Below are positions 25,101 to 37,209 of a DNA stretch of 64,000 bases, in pieces. Origin of the DNA: Cordia subcordata (taxonomy: Eukaryota; Streptophyta; Magnoliopsida; Boraginales; Cordiaceae). The notes under the pieces were generated by a model. That model saw nothing but the letters and a program-made list of their open reading frames with translations. It ran no database searches and was not told the DNA's origin. The stretch lies in assembly GCA_028554755.1 (NCBI GenBank), contig JAPTOF010000002.1, positions 28,143,001-28,207,000 on the forward strand. Direction: 5' to 3'. Every line of letters begins with the position of its first letter. Position 1 is the stretch's first letter. The position numbers and the translations under genes were made by a program.

Positions 25101-28100
25101 TGTAGATTCCAAGGGAAAGCAATATGGGCATGTTCTCGCGCAAGTGGCTACAATTGCTGAAGATCCGGTGACACTATTTTAACCCTTTTATATATTTTAT
25201 GCTTAGATGGCATTGCATTTGATACAATATCTAACTCCTGCTGTAAAATGTTCTGCAGGGAGAAAAACTTCGGTGGTGGTCCATTTACCGAGAGCCAGAG
25301 CACGAGCTTGTTGGAAAAATCCAACTATTCATTAATTACTCTACAGCTCTGGATGAAAATGGACATCTCAAAGTGAGTCGCATCCATGTGCTGTTCATAT
25401 TTATACATGTCAGATACTTTCTAAATTGCTGAACTTCATATGCCTTACTTAGAGATGAATCTATGCAGCTTGAAGTTTGATCGGTATGATAATTACATTT
25501 TTTTTGGGGGGGGGGGTAGGATTGAGGGATGTGTTTTCTTTTTTCCTGTAATATGCATCCATAAAATTATATATTTCCTAATGTCACTTTATGGGCATAA
25601 GATGAAGTTATTTATTTCCTTCGCATATTGCTACTTTATGATTCATGGACAATGCTAAACAAAGTTAGCCAAATTCTAAAAGCAGCATCTGCCTGCCAAT
25701 AAGAGATGTGTGTCAGCTAGTATTTTGTAAAAATGAAAAGAAGAATGACCTAATAGAAAACGAGTGAATAAGGGGTCATATATCTTATTGAGTTCAAAGG
25801 AAGGAATCAAGGGTTGTGGTTATGGGTTTCTCAGAAACGCCTGCGCTTTTACAGTATTTGTTGAACCAAGATATGAGGTTGTGGTTGGGGTTTAGGGAGT
25901 GGCTCGAGTGGCTGAAACTACTTCCTCCAGGAATGATGTCCTGGGTTCGAACCCCATGGGCAGTTGGGGGTATTTTTAAATTGAAAAATAAAAATTGGTT
26001 TCACATTTCACTTTTGCTATGGGACAATGGTCTATGTATTTAAAGGTGGATAACCTAATCTTGTTTTGAATTTCTGCATTGACTAGTTAAATATTTGACT
26101 AAGAGTGAATAGGGGGTCATATATCTTAATGAGTTCAAACGAAACAAAGGTTGTGGATCCTATTTGTATTATTTGTTGAGGATGTCTTGGTTTCATTATT
26201 CCCTTTCACAATAGAGTAATAGTTTATGAATTTAAATGCTGGATAACATAATCTCTTGCTGAGTTTGTGTATTGACTAGTTAATGCTTGAATTTGCACTC
26301 CACTCCGTTGCTCAACTTAGAATCTTGACTTGGAAGTTAACAGGCCAAACAGTACTGAAGTTCTCATGCACTATGCTGAAATGAGCATTTCCCTTGAAGT
26401 CCTTATCTGTTTCGATTTCCCTTTAGCTACTGCCATTTGTTTTGAGACCTTTATCACTAATGTTCACTTTCTTCTTTCATTATCAGAAATATTTGAGAAA
26501 GAATTTTGGGCCTTCTTTTGATGTGCATTTTGTTAACCATTATGTTCAAATAAATTTTAATAGGCGGAGATGTTCTCAGAATGTTCATCTTTGTATTATA
26601 CTGCTGCAAGTTTTGATATTTCTTCAGAAATCTTGGGGCCTGTTCAGGCACAACATTATTCTTTAGAAATTGAACCCTGGCTTGTTAAAATGACAATGTA
26701 AAGGTGGAACTTAGAGAGTTGAAAATAAGAAGTATTGATTTGTAATCAAGTTTGAAAAGATCACGTTATACAGTCCCTTCTTGTCTAAACTCTTTTAATA
26801 TAAGTACTATAATCTTAGTCTATTACAACGTCATCATCTATGCACTCCCTTCTCCTACCACCATTAATCTAAACAAAATGAAAATGGTAAATGAATGATC
26901 GCTGCATCTGAACATGCCTTTACCTAATGTACATGCTCTAATGTGGGATACATACATGTAGACTTTATATGTCCACATATTTTGAGTAAATGTATTTAGA
27001 AACCTTACTCTGCCACAAATAGAAATTGGAATTCTATTTTTGAAAATTCATTTTTCTGCAGTGTGGATCAGTTGCAGAAACTGTGGCGTATGACCTGGTC
27101 TTAGAAGTTGCAATGAAAATCCAGCATTTCCAACAAAGAAAGTTGTTACTCCATGGCCCATGGAAGTGGTTACTTAAAGAGTTTGCGTCATACTATGGAG
27201 TTTCTGATGCATACACCAAGCTAAGGTATGAGGATGTTGAATTGGCCATTTTCAGGTCATAATTCACTGAGAGGTCTTATGTTTTTATATGTCTATTCAT
27301 CCCTCTTTGTATCTGATTCCATATAGCTTAAAATTGTACTGCTACCTTATTAGCACTTTTAGCAAGCCATATTTGGCTGTTGAATGCCTGCAGGTACCTT
27401 TCATATGTGATGGATGTGGCTACACCAACAGCTGATTGTCTGAAGCTGGTATATGAATTATTGTTGCCTGTACTGATGAAGGACCTCAGTAAAAGAACAC
27501 TAAGTCATCAAGAGGTAAAAAAGAAGGCTCATTCTTTTCGCAGCCTCTGTGGAGTGCTATTTCTTCAATTCTGAACTTCGATAATTTTTTCCAACAAAAG
27601 CAATTTTCCTATTGCTTATATCTCTAATAATGCTTTTCGTGCCTCTGGGTTGATGAACCAGAATCGGATTCTAGGAGAAATTGAGGATCAACTGGAACAG
27701 ATGTTTTCTCTTGTCTTTGAAAACTACAAGTCCTTGGATGAGTCCTCACCGTCAGGAATCATGGATGTATTCAGGCCTGCTACTGGTATTGCTGCACCTG
27801 CGTTGGAGCCAGCTGTAAAACTATATTCACTTCTTCATGATATATTGTCTCCCGAAGCTCAGAGTAAACTCTGCAGCGATTTCCAGGTTCAGGAATCTGC
27901 TATGTTTCATGTTATACTGGAGTTATCATTTTGTTTGTACTTTATTCAACTTAGTCTAACCAATTTCATCTCTTTGCAGGTGGCAGCAAAAAAGAGATCA
28001 AGAAGACACTTGACTGAGACAGATGAATATATTAGTGGCAATAATGAAGGCATTTTGATGGATGCAGTTGCTATTTCGACTGCTTACCAGAAAATGAAAT

Positions 28101-31100
28101 CCCTCTGTCTGAATATCCGGAATGAAATTTATACAGATATAGAGATCCACAACCAAAATATACTTCCGAGGTATACTTCATTTGACTTATCTAAGAGCTT
28201 AGATACTGTCAACTATGTCCAAATTGCAATTATTAAAGTTGTTGTCTCAAAGAGTGGTTATTCTAATTGAATAACATATGCTAATAGTTTTGGTGAGGCA
28301 TATACGTTTACTTAAGAATTTTCAGAAGTTGAAAGCACTGCATTAAAATAATTTTACGTCCTTGGAAAGGTAACTGGTAGATTATTAAGCTTTCCCTTCT
28401 TCTCTTTCTCATACTCATGAACTCATGTCAGCTATATAGCTGGTATCTGGGCAAAAATGTGTGTGCATCAGTGAATGCTCACTCATTGTAAGCCCAGGCA
28501 GAAATAATATTTTATTTTGTTTTCCAGACGGTGCGGCTGCTTATGCAAGCTTTTGGTGATTTCATAAATATTTTTCTACTTCGCAGTTTTGTAGATCTGC
28601 CAAATATTTCCTCAGCTATATACAGTGCTGAGCTGTGCAGTAGGTTGCGCACCTTCCTCATTGCATTCCCTCCTTCGGGCCCTTCGCCACCTGTGACAGA
28701 GCTTGTCATTGCAGCTGCAGATTTCCAGAGAGATCTTGCCAGCTGGAATATCAAGAAGTTCCTTTTCTATAACTGATATCTTTTTGTGAAAGTCTTTTTC
28801 GCTTAAACTGCATCATCTGACGTAATTGATCTTTTCACAGACCTGTTAAAGGAGGGGTTGACGCAAAAGAACTGTTCCATCTCTACATTGTTATCTGGAT
28901 TCAAGATAAACGGCTAGCTCTGCTTGAGGCTTGTAGATTAGACAAGGTAAATATATGTGAAGGGCCTTACAGTATGTGGCCTGCTTTGGCAGGTCATGAA
29001 TACCTTTTTATGTAAAAATCTTGATTCCTCAAATTATATTTAAGAAAATTCTAGCAAAGATAAGCTCAAGATATGGGCTAGTATGTTTCTTCCAACTGTA
29101 GATAAAAACTAAATGAAAGGAAAACATATTGTTTCACTTGCAGGTAGTAAAGTTTTGTGGGGAGTTTCTTATATTGATTTTTAATTTCTGAATAATTGTC
29201 TTTACAAACAAATAGCACATCATTCACATATTTCTACAGTGAAGGTTAGTTTAGTTTGTTAATGTCCACGTATAGAAGGGACCAGAAATCGGGGGGTGAT
29301 GAAAGTTTTTCTAGTGTATTAATCCTAATCAATTCTTATTTTGTAATTTCTGTTGAAGCTAAAGGACTTAATTATCTTGCAGGTGAAGTGGTCAGGAGTC
29401 AGAACTCAAGAGTCAACAACCCCTTTTGTCGACGATATGTATGATCGCCTGAAACAAACTCTAAATGACTACGAGGTCATTATTTGTCGTTGGCCAGAGT
29501 ACACCTTCGTTTTAGAGAATGTATGTCCTCATGAACTTTTACATCTTTCATTTTTAGTTTCTTGTCTTTGTCGTAATATGCTGCAGTCCTGCAAATGCAC
29601 AGGCAAAATTTTTTATGAAAATTTTAGGATGACCTTGTATACTGTGGAAAAGGAGATTCGTGGACTTCAGTGTGGTCTTGATACTTCCCTTCAATATTAT
29701 TGCTCTGACCTGCAATGAAACTTTGATTTTCTAATCTTTCCTGATAACTGAGAATGGTGGTTTTGGAATTTGCTTCCTTTTAGTTGTTCTATCCTTTGTA
29801 ACTGCAAAGGTGTGAAGTAACACATCATGGTGACTTGTCAAAAAGAGCAGTTAAAGAGTTGAGACTAACTTCACTGCTCTTGACTTTTTTCCTTTTTTCC
29901 TCTCTTGTTGTCGCTCAATATATTCATCATAATTCATAATGTGAAGCTTTACTTTTTGTCCCTTTGTGAAAGGCCATTGCTGATGCTGAGAAGGCAATTG
30001 TGGAAGCCCTGGAAAAGCAGTATGCAGATGTCCTATCACTATTGAAAGACAACGTGATTCCCAAGAAATTTAGCCTCAAATATGTGCAAAAGCTTGCCAG
30101 GAGATCTGTAGCTCCTTATGTTGTTCCTGATGAGGTTCGTTTAGATCTTTGATTTCCACAATGATATTGGCCAATAATCCTTTTCCGTTTTTGCTGAAAC
30201 TTTGTTTCTCTCCAGCTTGGGATACTCTTAAATTCGATGAAGAGGATGCTTGATGTGTTGCGCCCCAAAATAGAACGCCAGTTTAAGTCATGGAGTTCAT
30301 GTATTCCTGACGGGGGGAATACAGTGCCAGGAGAGCGTCTAAGTGAAGTGACTGTAATGCTTAGGTCAAAGTTCAGAAATTATCTCCAAGCAGTTGTCGA
30401 CAAACTAGCAGAAAATGTGAGCAATCTTTACCATGTTTTGGTTCTTATCAGTTCTGCTTATGCATAAACTAAAGAATTATTTGCTCTGATGGAAATTTAC
30501 AAGATCAGTGTACCGTCAGCAAGGAGAATTAGAGTGTTAATTCTGAATCTCGTTTCTGAACCAAATTGTTCTCTTGTCATATGAGGTAAGAAAGCAAAAG
30601 GAAAATTTCCTCTTCTGAAGAGATAAAAAATTTCCGAATTAGGCTGCTGGTTCTGCATATACCTCGTGACTGTTAATCTACTTAAAGCTTAAAGCTCAAT
30701 TAGAGGAGCAAAGATAGAGAAGTAAATTAGTAGATTTGTCTGAAAAATTAGCTATGTGCTAATTTTAATAAAGAATTGCCATTTATGTTATTAGTGTTGA
30801 GGATTGGTATATCAACAGTGGCAAATGAAATCATGACGTTAGTTTTAGGTTAGTCAGTTGTAATAAAGAAGAGGAAAACGAATCTGTTATCTCTAAAATG
30901 AATTCAGTAGGTAAGCTTGTCATGCGATAAAACTTTAAAAATTAATTTTGGTAGGTAACCTTGGCATTTGTGAAAGGCCCCTGCATTTGTGGAAAGGTGC
31001 ATCCTTGCATTAATTTTTATGAAAATTATCATTTTGTGAGAAGAAAAAAGAGAATTTATTTTTATTTAATTGTTTATTGAACCTACTTCTTTTCTGTCTC

Positions 31101-31804
31101 TCTTATTCCAGACGAAGTTACAAAGTGGTACAAAGCTGAAGAAAATTTTGCAAGATTCAAAGGATAACGTTGAATCAGATGTAAGAAGTAGGATGCAACC
31201 TCTCAGGGAACAACTTGCAAGTACAATAATTCATTTGCACAGCATACTTGCTCCTCATGTGTTTATTGCATGCTGCCGAGGTTATTGGGAGAAGATGGGG
31301 CAAGTAAGCAAACTTTTCAGATACTTATTATTGAGAAATCTGCTATTCTCCGTATTGATTCTTCATCCTCTGTTTTGCTGCTGCAGGATGTTTTGAGTTT
31401 CCTGGAGAGTAGGAAGGAGAATCGGGCGTGGTATAAGGGTTCACGCATTGCTCTATCAGTAAGTCTTCCTTGTCCTTTATGCTAAAGAGAATGGCATATT
31501 GTTACTGGATGCTTACTTTAAAGTTGTGGACACGGATCACTTTGCATCTGTTAGGATTAGTGCCAGGAGTGAAGTTCCTACTTCCTAGCATGTATATAGC
31601 TAAAGAATTTCAACTGCCTTTTACCATTTCAGTTCTAAACCCTGACATATGCAGGTTTTGGAGGACACTTTTGCTTCACAGATGCAGCAACTTCTGGGCA
31701 ATTCTCTTCAAGAGAAAGACCTGGAGCCTCCTAGGTCAGTAGTGGAGGCACGGTCGGTGCTGTGTAAAGATGCCTCTGGTCATAAGGGCAACTATTACCA
31801 TTAG
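19162..31804 (+). CDS. Large conserved plant protein of unknown function (At4g24610-like), 1242 aa
   Basis: Exons: 19162-19209, 19603-20220, 21653-21882, 22013-22084, 22166-22300, 23427-23545, 23626-23931, 24902-24989, 25062-25167, 25259-25372, 27062-27225, 27394-27514, 27662-27886, 27980-28170, 28587-28757, 28841-28946, 29383-29520, 29973-30134, 30216-30416, 31112-31303, 31387-31458, 31655-31804. All are GT-AG and the frame is kept. The N-terminal third (to about residue 300) is Ser/Asp/Glu-rich and likely disordered. From about 320 on it is dense, conserved and mostly helical. Residues about 535-612 (MGDDLIIDIVDSKGK ... WWSIYREPEHELVGKIQLFI) look like part of a C2-type beta sandwich. Landmarks are RKRSRRHLTETDEY-like and CRWPEYTF. 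It matches my memory of Arabidopsis At4g24610 and its paralogue At5g65440; a crystal-protein name in some databases says nothing about function. No signal peptide or membrane span. Confidence 0.9.
21552..21634. repeat. Imperfect 44-bp tandem duplication in intron 2
   Basis: GCTGATAATTACAATG at 21552 and GCTGATAATTGCATTG at 21596 start two diverged copies, both running to CTTTGAGC, just before the exon 3 acceptor of the At4g24610-like gene. Confidence 0.8.
22690..22835. repeat. Imperfect tandem duplication of about 86 bp in intron 5
   Basis: Two copies start GATACTCTA at about 22690 and 22776, and both contain TGACCTGCTAC(G/A)TAACACTTTTGG. The intron is the 1.1-kb gap between exons 5 and 6 of the At4g24610-like gene. 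The copies have diverged at several positions. Confidence 0.75.
25760..26290. repeat. Tandem duplication in intron 10, one unit carrying a SINE
   Basis: Unit 1 begins near 25760 (GAGTGAATAAGGGGTCATAT) and unit 2 near 26103 (GAGTGAATAGGGGGTCATAT). Both continue with ATTTGTTGA, TTGGTTTCA, a TGGATAAC.TAATC block and ATTGACTAGTTAA in the same order. Unit 1 is longer by about 140 bp, and the extra piece is the tRNA-like segment at about 25880-25990. Confidence 0.75.
25880..25990 (+). mobile_element. tRNA-derived SINE in intron 10
   Basis: Contains a good A box (TGGCTCGAGTGG, about 25900-25911) and a canonical B box (GGTTCGAAC, 25944-25952) with tRNA-like spacing. An AT-rich tail follows. The sequences around the boxes do not form an acceptor stem, so it is not a working tRNA gene. 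It is absent from the second unit of the surrounding duplication. Its family differs from the SINE at 18089. No clean target-site duplication found. Confidence 0.65.
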
Positions 31805-32102
31805 GCTCACGTTAACAGAAAATCAGGCAGCTCACCCTGTTAACGACTTCTGAAAGAAATCCTCACACAAACGTCCAAGCACTCATTATCAGTGAGTTGG
31901 CAGAACCCTGGGCTCTGTCCACATTACCCGTTGAAGAATGAGTGGACAACTAATGGGTTGTACCATGTAAATAACGATATCCTCTTCTTTTCTTTCTGTG
32001 GTAGTAAGGAGAGAAGGGGAAGGGGGTGGCATTTATGTAGCAGAGGGTGTGGAGGGCAAAAAGCAGTTTGTTACTCAACATATATTCAGAAGTTAGAGAA
32101 GT

Positions 32103-32108
32103 AATAAA
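32103..32108 (+). terminator. Candidate poly(A) signal of the At4g24610-like gene
   Basis: AATAAA about 300 bases after the stop codon at 31804, in a gene-free stretch before the MITE at 32434. Other AT-rich signals could serve instead. Confidence 0.4.
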
Positions 32109-32433
32109 TAAAAAGTTGTATAGAGAAATGACATGACGAAGGTACACCAGCTTTGTTGTATGAGCAGGTGACTACCTGCTCCAAATCCATCTGCTATCTT
32201 GACATTGTAATTGCACTTTTGATATATAGAAAGTAATTCTTTAGTCTCACCATAAGAATGTTTTCTCATTCAGCTGCTCTCTAAATTGTTCACAACTTCA
32301 AAACTTTCAACCATAATATGATAACTCTATGAAAAGCTTCGAGTTCAGACTTTCCTCAATCCTTTGCCTCAACAACGCTGATAAGGGGTTTCACTTATTT
32401 AATCGCATCAAGCTTGCAGCCAATCAGTTCTAA

Positions 32434-32664
32434 GGGCCTGTTTGAATTAGTTTTTTTTTAGGAAAAAATACTTTTTTTTTCTAAAAAAAATACATTAAAC
32501 TTGCAATAATTATTTAATTTGACTTTTAAAAAATTTAAAACTCAAAAATAAAATTAAATACAACTTTTTTTAAAAATCAAAATTTTCAACTTATTAAAAA
32601 AAATTATTTTTCAAAAATTATTTAAAAAAATAATTTTGAAAAATAAACCAATCTAAGCGAACCC
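32434..32664. mobile_element. Tourist-like MITE, copy 3
   Basis: 231 bp, starting GGGCCTGTTTGAATTAG and ending CCAATCTAAGCGAACCC, flanked by TAA (32431-32433 and 32665-32667). It sits between the 3' ends of two convergent genes. Its interior is A/T-rich with internal inverted stretches and no coding capacity. Confidence 0.78.
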
Positions 32665-33095
32665 TAAATGAGATCAAGAATAGCATCTGCTTTCTCGCTC
32701 CTCTTTTGCAGTGCTAACTAGTGATAAATATAAGAGGTGTTAAGTGGGCGATAAGAAAGAAAATGCAAAGATGCTATGTAGGCTGTAGCAACGTTCAAAG
32801 AGATTACTCTATGATGCCCCACATATATACAAGTATTGATTTAGAGACAGGTTTTGGTACTCAGTCTGCAGCGCAGAAACGAAAAGACAACCGGACACAG
32901 CAATCAACTGTAATTACATAAAAACAAATTTTCATTGAAGACATATTTACAGGATTAAAATGCACTGGAACAATTTATTGTGCTAACAATTGGCATTTCA
33001 TGCTACACGATTTACAAGAATGATAACTGCTTTCACGGCACGAACATAGATACAACAGCAACAATCCAAGAATGAATTTCAGTTGCCTGCGCTAC

Positions 33096-36000
33096 TCAGA
33101 ATAGCTTTGATATAACACGACAAGAACTCCAGAATGCTGCAGAGGCGGCGCTGACGAGAGCTGGGTTCTGATATATCCTGAACAAGAAAGCACTCTAATC
33201 AACAGAGAGTAGGACTACGAGGTTCTCAACTATCAAAGAAGCAATCAGATCAGAAGTAAAACTACACACGTCTATTTTGCTTAAGCACAAAGGATGACAT
33301 CAATGTTGAAGTCAAAGCCCAAAGTGACCCTTGAAATTCTAAATAAAAATATAATGCGGCTGATTTTTCATCTTTCAATGTTTCACCATGTTCGACTACC
33401 ATGCATGATTTGCAAAATTGTTATCCTGTAATCAGCTGCATCATTTCACTCAACAGCTACAATCACCAAGCATGAGAAAAAGATCCAACAGCAACCCATG
33501 TCATGAAACAACTCCATTATGGAAGTTAAATTATTCTAAATAAGGCAAATCGGGCTTGCTCCAGAGGCATCTTAAGAGCAAGAAGCAGCAACTTGACTAA
33601 GATTTGGATTTGGAACTTGGTAACCCCAATCAACTGAATCATCACCGGCTTCTCCACAATTCTCTTTCCACAGTAAGAAGTTTGAGGTAAAGAAGGGTGG
33701 GTGGCCCAGGCATTTATTCATCTAAGTAATATTTTAAGCTCCAACTTTGCAAGTATAAATATAAACCAGCTAATTCGCTTTGTCTTGTATCCACTCTATA
33801 GATGGAAGAACTCAAATCACAATATATACATTCGATGCATGAGTAGACCATTGTCCGATGCACTGATATATGAGAGCATAAACATTTGACAACTAATTAT
33901 GGTAGCTTACCCAATGGCTGTAGCACCCCAGGATGCTACATTATAAATGACCTTGCTTCCTTCCCATGCTTTTCGGAGCTTTCCCTTTTTCTTTTTTATG
34001 GAAAATGTCTTGCCTAGGGCTGGAAAAAAATTCACCAAATGTTAGCTTTGGTTTCCCAGCCTATCACAACATCACTCCGCACAGCCACTTTGTGGAAAAG
34101 AACCAAACATGCAATTAGGAAAGAACCATGTCTGTCACAATTTCATGCTCTCTTACAGCCATGTTTAGAGTAGTTTCATTGCAAGCTAATAGCTAAAGTA
34201 ACCAGCCAAACTCACCATTCTGAATCTGCTTAGGTGTCAATTCCTGCCACACAAAGCATGAGCCAAATACATGTCAGGTTGGGGAGAAAAGGAAAATCAA
34301 CACATATTGGTCAAGAACCATCTAGCTTATGATAAACGAGTAAAGACAGGCAAGCCCCTTCCTCATGGTGATAGATGGTACAGTATGTACAAGGTTAATT
34401 CTATCTTGAAAGAGGTGAGATTCATATGAAAAGAATATAAAACACATTGTCTATTTTCTTTATATTTAGAAATAATAGCCAAACACTCATGCATGTTTCT
34501 CAATGATCTTTTTTATAATAAACACTACATTAAATGAAATGCTCAATTTTTTTCCCTAGAGAGGGGCATCTGAACAGGCATACCAATATTATGTGAAAAA
34601 ATCAATTGAAATCCAAACCAAAAGCGACCATGGAAGCCAAGGCTCTATTGAAAGAAGTTCCCACCACCTTCCTACAGATAGAATGAATCATTGCTCACGC
34701 TAACTACTACCTTCCTACAGATAGAATGAACCATCACTTGCACTAACTATTATAGGAAGTAATTACAGTTTCCTTTCTTCTAAAAACATGAAGATAAAAT
34801 TTAAGGATAAATGAATATATGGACAGAACCACTGAAGCATTCTTTTTCTCACTAACTAACAGAAAGGAAGTCATATCAGGCAATGAGGAGTTCAGGATTT
34901 ATTTGTTGGCACCCCAGAGTTTGAACAATATTTGACCAACTCAAGAAATCAGATATTGACAACTAACAGAGTAGTTTGTTTTAATCAAAACAAATCGTTT
35001 GCAAAACTAGCAGAGACAAAAGTAGCCTGAAGAAAAGATTTGAGCAGATCATCCATACCTTTGTCTGTTCAAGAGATAAAAGATATGCAGCCATGAAGCA
35101 TGCTATACCATCTACTATATCTTCCTGCCTAACGAGAACATAATCTTCATTCTCTGAGTCAATGTTTCCACCTTCCCAAAGATCATTTTCATTCACCAGG
35201 TCCCATGAACTGCCCTCTTCTGCATCACAAGGGAATTCATAAGCATTTTTTTTGATAGCCATCTTATTTTAGGAAGACAAGAAAAGAGGGGGAGAAAGTA
35301 TTTGCAACTAAGAACTATAATTAGTTAATTAGTATCTCCCCTCTAAGAACCGTATACGAGACTTGTCTTCTCATATAGCTCAAGCAAAAATAGCAAAAAA
35401 TCAGTTGCTTCACCCAAAGCTGTCCTCAACTAGAATCTCAAAATTCTAAATGAATGAAGAGAAGTAGTTCAGCAATGATTAAAGAAAAACACCAGCCTTC
35501 TTTATTTTGTCTTTATCACTTCCCTTCTACTATTTTCCAGTACATCTACCAGTACTTGCTGAAATTGCAAACCACAAATAGCTATCCTTTCATAAGATAT
35601 GGTAGCATACCAGTTATGCTCTGTGGAATGGATGCCTGAGCACATTCTAGCTTTTCAAGGAAGTCGGAGCATTCAATTCTAGACTTCAGTAGATCACGGA
35701 ACTGCAGGCAAGAAGAAAAAAAGGGCCAACAGATGTCACCGTACACCAGAAATTACAAAGAACATAAACCAGTAACCAAAATCTGTGATTTAATAACATC
35801 AGAGAGCTCAACCATCCTTACCACTATAGATTTCCATCTTCAAACAGGTAACCATCAAGACTAGCTAACCTCATACAATCACTTGCCTAATACAGGAGTC
35901 CACTGTCTAAAGCATCACTAAATAAATTTTTTTCCTTTTGGTTTCTTATATTCACATTTTGGGGAGAGGACATCAGATATTGCTCTTACTATAGAGGTGA

Positions 36001-37209
36001 ATGACATTAAACTTTTCATATTGATATACTACTAAACAACTCTAGATTTAACGTCAACCAGTCAAGAACTAGGGGCTCGTTTGGATTGGCTTTTTTCAAA
36101 AGTACTTTTTTTAACAGCTTCTGAGAAACAGCTTTTTTTAAGAAGCTGAAAATTCTAGCTTCTAAAAAAAGTTGTATTTGGATTTTTTTCAGAGTTTCAG
36201 CTTTTTTGGAAGCCAAATCAAATAGTTATTGCAAATTAAATATAACTTTTTCCGGAAAAAAATTACTTTTTTCTGAAAAAAAGCCAATCCAAACAGGCCC
36301 TAGTTCTGACATCAACTACATCAGAGAGGGGTAAGAACTATATTATCACTAAATTAAGGACCCGAGAATCAAAAGTCCAAGACCTTCAGTTTGTTCTAGC
36401 AGCCATTCTTTTTTCTTCCTAATCTTTACCTAATAAGTAAAATGAGCAGCCTAAACAACATTATACATTTCTTATCTAAACCCACAAATAACACCATCTT
36501 CACTTTAACCACGGGAAGAAACCCATCATGTGATCATCATTTATCTACTATACCTTAGAAAACTTTTATATGTACACATCAATTTCATACTAACCGTATA
36601 TCAACTATACATGCATCAGTACAGAAAATCCAAGATTCTTCTCTGTTTGAAACTCAACATTTTACAGCTCAAATTACCAAAAAGGCGAAAATTTTCACTT
36701 TATGAGCTCAGTCGAGTCACTTAATGCACAATTTCTTTCTATCTCAAGCAACAGCAAACCCCACTAGAATTTATTAAAACTTCACAATATTCCATTTTTA
36801 GCATCTAACACCAAAATTCAACTAAACATTCTTTAAGAACAATTTGGCGTATATAAGTATAACCTCACATATTCGGAAAAAAAGATCACTTGAAAATAAA
36901 AATGATAAACTAAACTCAGAAGAAATTTACATCATCAGCCTCACAACCACGGCAAGCTGCAGACGACGAGCTCTCGCCGCCCACATCCGGAGCTCCGCCG
37001 TCATCGGCGGCGACACCATCGTCTGCTTCTTCGTCGTCATCTACAAATCCTGTAGTGCTGAGGAGCTCCAGCGTTCGCCGACACTGCCCCAGAACGGCCT
37101 CTAGAGTCTGCCTTCTCAACACAAGGCGATCCTTCTGCGACAACCCCCTCTCCAATCGAATATGCTTCCCTCCACCGCCGCCGCCGATCCTCACATCCTC
37201 CGCCTCCAT
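33096..37209 (-). CDS. Conserved plant protein of unknown function, 249 aa
   Basis: Minus-strand gene rebuilt in six exons: 37209-36931, 35701-35611, 35219-35059, 34243-34216 (28 nt), 34019-33911, 33177-33096. All introns are GT-AG and the frame is kept to TGA. Residues 1-93 run from MEAEDVRIGGGGGGKHIRL through a helical basic stretch (LVLRRQTLEAVLGQCRRTLE) to an Asp/Glu/Gly-rich linker. The middle is acidic (ENDLWEGGNIDSENEDYVLV) and then helical (FMAAYLLSLEQTK). The end is basic and small-residue-rich: KKKKGKLRKAWEGSKVIYNV, SWGATAIGIYQNPALVSAAS and a terminal FWSSCRVISKLF. I do not recognise a domain. It faces the 3' end of the At4g24610-like gene (1.3 kb between stops). By position it may be the gene lying between At4g24580 and At4g24610 in Arabidopsis. 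Confidence 0.85.
34667..34751. repeat. 43-bp tandem duplication in an intron of the minus-strand gene
   Basis: CCTTCCTACAGATAGAATGA begins at 34667 and again at 34710, with a few mismatches later in each unit. It lies in the intron between exons 3 and 4. Confidence 0.88.
36073..36300. mobile_element. Tourist-like MITE, copy 4 (best preserved)
   Basis: 228 bp inside the first intron of the minus-strand gene. It starts GGGCTCGTTTGGATTGGC and ends GCCAATCCAAACAGGCCC, a nearly perfect inverse, flanked by TAG (36070-36072 and 36301-36303). The inner repeats (TTTTTTCAAAAGTAC / ACTTTTTTCTGAAAAA) extend the stem. By chance or design the flanks AGAACTAG and CTAGTTCT are also inverse to each other. 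Confidence 0.83.

Noticed and set aside
25895..25970. Possible tRNA gene (good A and B boxes)
   Set aside because: No acceptor or anticodon stem pairs properly; the segment has an AT tail and lies in one unit of a duplication, which fits a SINE better.
28525..28586. Alternative upstream acceptor (TTTTCCAG) for exon 15 of the At4g24610-like gene
   Set aside because: Joining exon 14 to 28528 gives a stop codon before the conserved FVDLPN segment; the acceptor at 28586 keeps the frame.
34981..35262. Single-exon gene starting at the ATG at 35262 (minus strand)
   Set aside because: The region from 35262 to 35220 is intron; the acceptor TTGTGATGCAG at 35220 joins in frame with exon 2.
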